This document shows positions 1 to 4,030 of a DNA stretch of 7,538 nucleotides, piece after piece. A program made the translations under genes and the position numbers. The notes under the pieces are model-generated. The model saw only the letters and a program-made list of their open reading frames with translations, was not told the DNA's origin and searched no databases. Source of the DNA: Anaerolineales bacterium UBA2232 (GTDB taxonomy: Bacteria > Chloroflexota > Anaerolineae > UBA2200); contig DDYO01000083.1 in the NCBI GenBank assembly GCA_002348045.1, positions 1 through 7,538 of the forward strand. The letters are read 5' to 3'. Numbering within the stretch: position 1 is the first letter of the stretch; each line of letters begins with the position of its first letter.

Positions 1-12
1 AAACGTTGAATC

Positions 13-24
13 GTTATCGATAAC
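13..24. promoter_or_regulatory. 12-bp perfect palindrome at the left edge
   Basis: The sequence GTTATCGATAAC reads the same on both strands. It lies just outside the terminator of the leftward cassette, in about 70 bases that hold no open frame. An upstream rightward gene could end here, since the three plus frames close at positions 9, 23 and 34, but no coding content can be judged. The palindrome could be a protein-binding site or chance. Nothing in the window says what would bind it. Confidence 0.3.
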
Positions 25-73
25 AACGACGTAGAAACGGCATTTGGGCCCGACTAACCATGCCTGTTAAACC

Positions 74-107
74 AAAAGGGCGGACTCTGTGATGAGTCCG
101 CCCTTTT
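74..107 (-). terminator. Strong intrinsic terminator of the leftward cassette, possibly bidirectional
   Basis: A perfect 14-bp stem (AAAAGGGCGGACTC and its complement) encloses a 6-base loop. The stem is GC-rich at its centre and ends in A/T runs on both sides, so it gives a U-tract in either direction. It begins 17 bases after the stop codon of the leftward gene at 125-337, which is the normal place for that gene's terminator. Read rightward, it could also stop a gene that enters from the left of the window. Confidence 0.88.
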
Positions 108-124
108 GCATGTGATGTGCTGTG

Positions 125-337
125 TTAGTCGTTGCTGTACATTTCGGACTGGATCGCGTCACGGATGACATCTTGCAACGCGGTCGCTTGTCGCGCTACA
201 CCAGCTAACACACGTTGCCAGTCCGCTGTCATGCCATCGCTTGCCTTGCGCGCCATGGTGCGCGTTTTGCCTTGCGCGTCATATGCTGCAGCAAGGCAAG
301 AGAGTCTTTGCTTACGGGTCATCTTGTCGGGCGTCAT
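125..337 (-). CDS. Small hypothetical protein, second gene of a two-gene leftward cassette
   Basis: This 70-residue protein is not recognised. It is basic at the N-terminus (KMTRKQR, residues 5-11) and looks largely helical, with no membrane segment and no signal peptide; it has one cysteine (C14). The ATG overlaps the stop of the upstream gene in an ATGA, so the two are probably translationally coupled. An AAGGA lies 9 bases before the start and supports it. The coding frame ends 17 bases before a strong terminator. The promoter, two coupled genes and terminator together argue that it is real. The function is unknown; with its partner it could be a host-interaction or toxin/antitoxin-like pair, but nothing in the sequence shows this. 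Confidence 0.72.
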   Translation of the reverse strand: MTPDKMTRKQRLSCLAAAYDAQGKTRTMARKASDGMTADWQRVLAGVARQATALQDVIRDAIQSEMYSND

Positions 338-669
338 GACGTCGCATCCTTGACGATGGCAGCAAGTCGCGCCGACAATGCCGCGCCGATTCCGCCTTTT
401 GCTTCCGTTTTCTCATCATCCTTAATCTTCTGGTAGACATCGTAAGCAGCTTTGGAGTTTCCATCCGCAGACCCGTTGAACCAGACACTGATAGTCACGG
501 TAGCGCGTTCGGGAGACCCGTTGACTACAACGTCCGATTGCGTAGTCCCAACCGCGCCTATCGTACCACTTTTGCTTATGGTCATGGTTAGATTCTCTGG
601 CAACTTCACGTCGACGGTACGCAACCTCTCTGGCATTCCCAACAACTCCCAAAATTTTGACCTATCCAT
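334..669 (-). CDS. Hypothetical protein, first gene of the leftward cassette
   Basis: The 111-residue protein is not recognised. The N-terminal third (MDRSKFWELLGMPERL) looks helical. Residues 20-66 alternate in a beta-rich way, for example LTMTISKSG and ATVTISVWFNGS, and the C-terminus (about 73-110) is helical and charged. It has no cysteine and no membrane segment, so a small soluble alpha/beta protein is likely. I chose ATG 669 because an AGGGGG lies 9 bases upstream and because a good promoter at 758-730 puts the RNA start near 723. The longer frame, which opens at 849, would begin upstream of that promoter. The stop overlaps the next gene by 4 bases. Low similarity to its surroundings and its own promoter and terminator suggest an independently acquired moron-type cassette. 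Confidence 0.75.
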   Translation of the reverse strand: MDRSKFWELLGMPERLRTVDVKLPENLTMTISKSGTIGAVGTTQSDVVVNGSPERATVTISVWFNGSADGNSKAAYDVYQKIKDDEKTEAKGGIGAALSARLAAIVKDATS

Positions 670-705
670 TGCCCTATTCCCCCTATGGTAGCGCCGCGAC
701 GATCC

Positions 706-733
706 CGATTGCCGTCGCCGACAAGGGCAATCG
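706..733. promoter_or_regulatory. Inverted repeat over the -10 and RNA start of the leftward cassette promoter
   Basis: An 8-bp perfect inverted repeat, CGATTGCC and GGCAATCG with a 12-base spacer, covers part of the -10 hexamer and the predicted RNA start at about 723. Its position over the promoter core fits a repressor operator better than an RNA hairpin, because much of one arm would not be transcribed. The repressor is unknown; autoregulation by a cassette product or control by a phage regulator are both possible. Confidence 0.45.
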
Positions 734-758
734 TAACACAACGGGATACGCTTGTCAA
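730..758 (-). promoter_or_regulatory. Sigma70-type promoter of the leftward cassette
   Basis: On the minus strand a perfect TTGACA (758-753) is followed by exactly 17 bases and then TACGAT (735-730). The predicted RNA start is near 723, leaving an untranslated leader of about 54 bases before the ATG at 669. This is the most conventional promoter in the window and resembles a host housekeeping promoter, so the cassette could be expressed without phage functions, for example in a lysogen. Confidence 0.75.
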
Positions 759-1002
759 GAGTCAATTTCACTCCAATTTTTCGCGCTGGGCACCCGGGCC
801 CATTGCCCTTGCCTGTTTTGCCGGCAGCCGACCGTTTTCGCGTCCTCATTTTGCCGGCAGGTGGCCCGGTTGACGGCCGATCGGCAATGAGTCACCCAAC
901 CATTTCATCCATCCCCCCCTCTCCCCAGCTGGAGCGAAGACTGGTACGGTAGAAGCGGAAGCTGGGGAGAGAGCCACCTTCTCTGGCTTCGGTGCACCCC
1001 TG
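759..1002. other. Gene-free region with repeats and a long hairpin
   Basis: I see no supported gene here. A 12-bp direct repeat, TTTTGCCGGCAG, occurs at 816-827 and 849-860, each copy holding the palindrome GCCGGC. A 10-bp palindrome, GCCGATCGGC, lies at 876-885. A perfect 12-bp stem (CTCTCCCCAGCT at 919-930 with its complement at 960-971) encloses a 29-base loop, and no T-tract follows on either strand, so it is not an intrinsic terminator. Repeats of this kind near terminase genes can be packaging or replication sites, but nothing here identifies one. Confidence 0.5.
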
Positions 1003-1009
1003 CCCCGAT

Positions 1010-1044
1010 AAAAATGTGAGAGGGCAGTCAGTGCATCCTCTCAC
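1010..1044 (-). terminator. Second, backup leftward terminator
   Basis: On the minus strand the arms GTGAGAGG (1044-1037) and CCTCTCAC (1023-1016) form a perfect 8-bp stem with a 13-base loop, followed by ATTTTTA. An outer 7-bp pair, CCCCGAT with ATCGGGG (1053-1047 and 1009-1003), could extend the structure across an internal loop that contains the T-tract. It lies 24 bases beyond the first leftward terminator, so the two would work in tandem to stop transcripts from the right. Confidence 0.55.
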
Positions 1045-1068
1045 GCATCGGGGGCGCCCCTGGGGGAC

Positions 1069-1113
1069 AAAAAAAGAGAGAGAAGCTCTTACGGCGTCAG
1101 CCCGGCTTCTCTC
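1069..1113 (-). terminator. Leftward intrinsic terminator ending the candidate small RNA
   Basis: On the minus strand GAGAGAAGC (1113-1105) pairs perfectly with GCTTCTCTC (1086-1078), with an 18-base loop, and TCTTTTTTTG follows with seven consecutive T. Stem plus T-run is the standard intrinsic terminator layout. The stem is only moderately GC-rich and the loop is long, but a small GGC/GCC pair could form inside it. No convincing coding frame ends just before it. Confidence 0.68.
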
Positions 1114-1174
1114 GTGGGCTGCGGCAATGGGCAGCCCGGCACTCATTGCGTCCTATGTGAGGTGCGCTTGAGTT
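1069..1174 (-). ncRNA. Candidate structured small RNA, about 105 nt
   Basis: A minus-strand promoter with an extended -10 (1188-1181) predicts RNA start near 1174. A single-stranded leader of about 37 nt is followed by a 7-bp stem-loop, GGGCTGC paired with GCAGCCC (1137-1131 and 1122-1116, 8-base loop). Two bases later comes the terminator stem and T-run that ends at 1069. A reading frame with ATG at 1146 passes through both hairpins and the T-run with no stop, so it would not give a finished protein from this transcript; that favours a non-coding RNA. No known RNA family is recognised. Possible roles are antisense regulation, a packaging-associated RNA, or a decoy, and the sequence does not choose between them. 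The start point and the existence of the RNA are inferred. Confidence 0.45.
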
Positions 1175-1180
1175 CGTCTT

Positions 1181-1200
1181 AGTATAGCATGGGGTGTCAA
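1181..1200 (-). promoter_or_regulatory. Extended -10 promoter for the candidate small RNA
   Basis: On the minus strand TATACT (1186-1181) is preceded directly by TGC, giving the TGn extended -10 pattern, which can work without a -35 box. A perfect TTGACA (1200-1195) lies only 8 bases upstream of the hexamer, too close to act as an ordinary -35 with it. The same TTGACA, 8-base, TGn-hexamer arrangement occurs at the terminase promoter. RNA start is predicted at about 1174. Confidence 0.5.
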
Positions 1201-1411
1201 GGGGGTAGTGAGGTTAGTTGTAGGACCCCCCCCTATCCCCCCCCGCTGGGCGAGAGTGGAGGGGGAGGTAGCCATAGGGCAGCGATATGGATCCGCACGG
1301 GCCTATGGCTGGTGGAAGGTCTCGGCGTTCACTGGGTAGTGGGAGGCTAGCCTATCCCTCCTGGTGTGGTGCGTGTGTAGTTGTATGACGACAGCCGTCT
1401 GACGACAGAAG
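1201..1411. other. Gene-free region with G/C runs and inverted repeats
   Basis: No gene is supported here. The stretch holds G5 at 1201-1205, the paired C8 runs at 1226-1244, and another G5 near 1260-1265, so the C-runs could pair with either G-run. AGCCATAGG (1270-1278) pairs with CCTATGGCT (1302-1310) across a 23-base loop. AGGCTAGCCT (1344-1353) is a 10-bp palindrome. The 9-mer TGACGACAG occurs at 1386-1394 and again at 1400-1408. Together with 759-1060 this forms the repeat-rich intergenic zone upstream of the terminase genes, the usual place to search for cos or pac. Confidence 0.5.
1226..1244. repeat. Mirror-symmetric homopolymer pair, C8-TAT-C8
   Basis: Eight C, then TAT, then eight C on the plus strand give G8-ATA-G8 on the minus strand. 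The minus strand could form a G-quadruplex and the plus strand an i-motif; both runs are also prone to slippage and sequencing error. The tract lies about 50 to 70 bases upstream of the predicted start of the candidate small RNA, so it could influence that promoter, although this is only inferred from position. Confidence 0.6.
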
Positions 1412-1434
1412 GCCTCAGGGGGTTAGCCTGAGGC
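1412..1434 (-). terminator. Hairpin terminator after the zinc-protein gene
   Basis: GCCTCAGG and CCTGAGGC form a perfect 8-bp stem with a 7-base loop, starting 26 bases beyond the stop of the leftward gene at 1461-1772. The T-tract after it is weak (CTTCTGT), so termination may be partial. Confidence 0.5.
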
Positions 1435-1460
1435 TGGGTAGGTGCAAGTGCAAGCGTAGA

Positions 1461-1772
1461 TCAGGACCCATTCACGTTGCCCAGGCCGACATAGTCGTCG
1501 GACGTGTGCTCGACGATGACGTTCGTCTTTGGTTCGGCGGCATCTTTCTCCCAGTACTCGTGCTTGGCGAAGTGGTCGGGCTTGCAGGTGCAGCGGTGTT
1601 GGGTGAGGGTCCAGCCGTAACCGTTCTCAAAGGTGAGCAAGCCTGTGAGCGGCCGGCCACAATCCTCGCATGTACGATCCAGGGTGGTGCTCACTTCATC
1701 ATCGCCGCCAAGGCGGAAAACCTGGGCCAATTTTCGATTCGAAGTCTCGTAGACAGGTTTTGGTTCGCTCAA
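1461..1772 (-). CDS. Small zinc-ribbon-like protein
   Basis: The 103-residue protein has a four-cysteine pattern: C35-x2-C38 in CEDCGRPL, then C61-x-C63 in HRCTC, 22 residues further on. H59, H67 and H71 lie beside the second pair. This is typical of a small zinc-binding fold, probably one zinc with two knuckles; such folds bind nucleic acid or protein partners. The N-terminus is basic and polar and the C-terminus acidic. The start is a TTG, chosen because AAGGAGG lies only 4 bases before it (1783-1777) and no better start agrees. It is transcribed away from the packaging operon and shares its upstream region and a 20-bp palindrome with it, so it could be a regulator or a gene controlled with that operon. 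No family is recognised. A plus-strand frame lies antisense to it but lacks comparable support. Confidence 0.75.
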   Translation of the reverse strand: MSEPKPVYETSNRKLAQVFRLGGDDEVSTTLDRTCEDCGRPLTGLLTFENGYGWTLTQHRCTCKPDHFAKHEYWEKDAAEPKTNVIVEHTSDDYVGLGNVNGS

Positions 1773-1820
1773 GGGGCCTCCTTCCGGAGAAAGAGGAACC
1801 AGCGGAATCAGGTGGTTGCC

Positions 1821-1835
1821 CCAGCAGTTTGCTGG
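1821..1835. repeat. Short perfect hairpin in the divergent intergenic region
   Basis: CCAGCA and TGCTGG pair with a 3-base loop. It lies in the probable leader of the leftward zinc-protein message, between the 20-bp palindrome and the ribosome binding site. It has no T-tract and does not cover the ribosome binding site, so any role is uncertain. Confidence 0.3.
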
Positions 1836-1874
1836 TCCCTCGCCAACTCAGTGTACACCCGAAAGCAGTGGGGA

Positions 1875-1894
1875 AATATGATCTAGATCATATT
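1875..1894. promoter_or_regulatory. Perfect 20-bp palindrome, candidate operator between divergent units
   Basis: The half-site AATATGATCT is followed directly by its exact reverse complement, with no spacer. It lies between the leftward zinc-protein gene (start 1772) and the rightward terminase operon (start 1942), about 48 to 67 bases upstream of the predicted terminase RNA start. Each half contains TATGAT, the same hexamer used at 1930-1935, so it could hide a -10 element on either strand; neither direction has a good -35. It also holds two GATC sites. A dimeric regulator acting on one or both directions is the simplest reading. Confidence 0.65.
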
Positions 1895-1915
1895 GTGAAG
1901 ATTGCCGCGATCCTC

Positions 1916-1935
1916 TTGACAGGCTGTGGTATGAT
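1916..1935 (+). promoter_or_regulatory. Extended -10 promoter of the packaging operon, probable leaderless start
   Basis: TATGAT (1930-1935) is preceded directly by TGG, an extended -10 pattern. A perfect TTGACA (1916-1921) lies just 8 bases upstream of the hexamer, too close to be its normal -35; no -10 lies 16 to 18 bases after that TTGACA. Six bases separate the hexamer from the ATG at 1942, so RNA would begin at or within a base or two of the start codon. Confidence 0.55.
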
Positions 1936-1941
1936 AGGTGC

Positions 1942-2487
1942 ATGGACAAGCACGAATTGGTGGCCGAGGTTCTCCCTGCGCTGCGCGGGGGGTTGTCGCA
2001 GGCTGAGAGGGAAGAGCTCGACGCGCTGCTGTCGTCGTTCTCTGAGCAGAACTTGCGCTTCATTGCGACCAGGCTGCACACGGACACGGACAAAAAGGCT
2101 TACGAGCGTCTGCCCTTCACCAAGGGCACGGAGCTGCGGCGCAACAGCGGACCGGCGAGGATCAACCGGGCCGTCTGGTTGATGCAGAAGGCCACTCTCA
2201 TGGAGAGTCACATGCTCTCCATCGAGCGCATCTGTCGTCTGGTGCCCAAGGCCATCGACGTGCTGGAGGAGTTGCTGGACAACGATCTGCCTTGGCTGCG
2301 ACGCCAAGCCGCCATTGACATCCTGCAGACCTCCAGCGTGGCCGGTAGCTCCAAGGCGATTCATGAGGACCGACCCATCGAGGTTAACGAGCTGGCCAAG
2401 TGGATAGCGGCGGCCCGGTTGGTGGAGGAGAATGACCAAGCAAGCCTTACCAGTGGTCGAGACGGCCGGCTTCTACAAGAAACGTAA
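1942..2487 (+). CDS. terS: Probable terminase small subunit
   Basis: The 181-residue protein is predicted to bind the phage DNA packaging site and to load the large terminase. Identification rests on position directly before terL, on size, and on a helical C-terminal half: residues 99-130 (LVPKAIDVLEELLDNDLPW then RRQAAIDIL) resemble the final helices seen in many small terminases. The N-terminal part (1-50) is helical and acidic with a basic stretch around 62-76, which could contact DNA, though no clear helix-turn-helix can be assigned by eye. ATG 1942 is the first usable start after an in-frame stop at 1879, and it has no good ribosome binding site (only AGG 3 bases away), consistent with a leaderless message. 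Its last 56 bases overlap terL. An unrelated regulator in this position cannot be excluded. Confidence 0.65.
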   Translation: MDKHELVAEVLPALRGGLSQAEREELDALLSSFSEQNLRFIATRLHTDTDKKAYERLPFTKGTELRRNSGPARINRAVWLMQKATLMESHMLSIERICRLVPKAIDVLEELLDNDLPWLRRQAAIDILQTSSVAGSSKAIHEDRPIEVNELAKWIAAARLVEENDQASLTSGRDGRLLQET

Positions 2488-4030
2488 CAAGCGTGGCAGA
2501 CAGCCCAACCAACTGCTCATCACCAATCCCCAGGACCCTCTGCCAGTCCCTCAACGCTGGCCCTCCTTCGCCGAAAAGCAGCGGGCCTGGGGAGCGGCCA
2601 AGGTTACTCTCTTCCCTTCCCAGACCGAAGCGTCCAAAGTCGTCGTCGGCAACCGTGATCGCACTCGGGTGGTGCTTACCATGGGTGGCGAGCGGGCCGG
2701 CAAGAGCCAGTGGACCGCCTACGAGGTCTTCGCCCTGGCGCCCTGGTGCGACCTGATCTACATCACCGGCGCCCAGTACGAGAACTGCGAGCCCGAGTTC
2801 AGGTACCTGGAGGCTTTGCTGCGCGCCAGCGGCATGGTCGTCGACTCCAGGCGCCCCGAAAGCGGCCAGTGGTCTATGACAACCGTGTGGGGTTGCGAGA
2901 TCAAGACCCTCTCCTATGCCCGCGGCGGCTCGGATGTGCTCGTTACCACCGGTCGGGCGCCCGATTTGGTCGTCATGTGCGAAGCCGGCATGCTCTCCGA
3001 CGACATTTTTCTCACCGCTATGACCAGAATTGCCGAGCGCAGGGGCGCCGTCGTCATGTCCGGGACCCTCAAGCGCTCCCGACCGTGGTATGTGGCCCTC
3101 TACCAGCAGCTCAAGGGCGCCAATATCTACAACGGCGCCTCCATTTCGCTCCCTTCCTGGGAAAACACCCAGGTTTACCCCGGTGGGCGCACCGATCCCG
3201 CCGTGATTCAGCTGGAGGCAGCCCTTGGCGACATCCGTTTCCGGGAAAGAATCGCCGGCGAGCCCGTTCCCAGCCCCTTACTGGTCTTCGGGCGGGAGTT
3301 TTCCTACGATCTCCATGTCGAAAACGTGGATTTCGACCCTGATCTGCCCATTTTGCTCGCTTGCGACCCTGGTTACGCTGGTGGCTACGCTCTGCTGGTG
3401 GTTCAGTCACCGCATGACCAGGATGTGCGGGTCATAGACGAGTTCTACGCCCAATATTCGACCTGGGACCAGGCCGCCAGGTGGCTGCGACAGCGCCCCT
3501 ACATCAAAACCGACAGCAAAGGCTTCATCACCAACGTCCTGAGAGGCAACGCGGTCATGGATGTCGCCGGCAACCAGCACCATGGCGACAAAAGCCAGAT
3601 CGAACAGTGGCAAGCCAGCACCGGCATCCGCTTCATCGGCAGAAAGGTGGGCATCGAGGACGGTATCAACCGCCTGCGCGACTTTCTGCGCTCTCCCTTC
3701 GACTGGGAGGAGACCCGCATCCTCATCAGCCCCAAATGCGAAGGCCTGCTGTGGGAGTTGTCACAGGGCGAGCAGTACCCCAAGGACCAAGAGGGTAATC
3801 CCATCAAGGAGAACCCGATTGATGCGAACAACCACAGTCGGAAGGCGCTCTCCTACCTCCTCGTCTTCCGCTATGGCATGGCCGATGGCAAAGAGGCTCG
3901 TCCACCCCAGTACTACGGCGACAGATTAGGCATAAATAAGGTCGAGAGCGTAGACTTGGCTAAGCAGGATGGCAGATTGATCTGGCGTAAGAAACGAGTC
4001 GCCGCCATGGAGGGCATGACATTTCGATGA
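2432..4030 (+). CDS. terL: Terminase large subunit (packaging ATPase and nuclease)
   Basis: The 532-residue protein is the motor that pumps DNA into the prohead and cuts it. In the N-terminal ATPase the Walker A is GGERAGKS (residues 85-92). The Walker B region is LVVMCEAG (179-186): catalytic glutamate E184 is present but the usual preceding aspartate is C183. The coupling motif is probably SGT (210-212). The RNase H-like nuclease has D312 in LLACDPG, D377 in AVMDVAG and D464 in DANNHSRKAL, the three metal ligands expected. Length is normal for the family. The start ATG has GGAGG 3 bases upstream and overlaps the preceding gene by 56 bases; no later start keeps Walker A. The stop overlaps the portal ATG by 4 bases. 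The protein appears complete and active as a nuclease; the Walker B change is the one oddity. Confidence 0.93.
   Translation: MTKQALPVVETAGFYKKRNKRGRQPNQLLITNPQDPLPVPQRWPSFAEKQRAWGAAKVTLFPSQTEASKVVVGNRDRTRVVLTMGGERAGKSQWTAYEVFALAPWCDLIYITGAQYENCEPEFRYLEALLRASGMVVDSRRPESGQWSMTTVWGCEIKTLSYARGGSDVLVTTGRAPDLVVMCEAGMLSDDIFLTAMTRIAERRGAVVMSGTLKRSRPWYVALYQQLKGANIYNGASISLPSWENTQVYPGGRTDPAVIQLEAALGDIRFRERIAGEPVPSPLLVFGREFSYDLHVENVDFDPDLPILLACDPGYAGGYALLVVQSPHDQDVRVIDEFYAQYSTWDQAARWLRQRPYIKTDSKGFITNVLRGNAVMDVAGNQHHGDKSQIEQWQASTGIRFIGRKVGIEDGINRLRDFLRSPFDWEETRILISPKCEGLLWELSQGEQYPKDQEGNPIKENPIDANNHSRKALSYLLVFRYGMADGKEARPPQYYGDRLGINKVESVDLAKQDGRLIWRKKRVAAMEGMTFR

Noticed and set aside
670..849. N-terminal extension of the 334-669 gene to a start at 849
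   Set aside because: The extension would be read from upstream of the promoter at 758-730 and crosses its -10 and start region; ATG 669 has a purine-rich binding site and fits the predicted RNA start.
816..860. Two copies of a 12-mer as a CRISPR or iteron array
   Set aside because: Only two copies, 33 bases apart, with no third copy in the window; kept only as a direct repeat.
1003..1053. tRNA-like fold
   Set aside because: Nested stems exist but there are no D, anticodon or T-arm signatures and no CCA-type acceptor layout; the T5 after the inner stem fits a terminator better.
892..1146. 84-residue minus-strand frame with a weak AGGA before its ATG
   Set aside because: It runs through two terminator-like hairpins and a T7 tract and has no protein features; the region reads better as a small RNA followed by tandem terminators.
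1506..1886. 126-residue plus-strand frame
   Set aside because: It lies antisense to the zinc-protein gene, which has the cysteine pattern and a strong AAGGAGG; this frame also runs through the 20-bp palindrome.
1916..1944. TTGACA at 1916-1921 as a normal -35 box
   Set aside because: No -10-like hexamer lies 16 to 18 bases downstream; that spacing would place the -10 on the ATG itself.
1888..2439. 183-residue minus-strand frame opposite probable terS
   Set aside because: Antisense shadow of GC-rich coding sequence; the plus frame has promoter, position and helical content.
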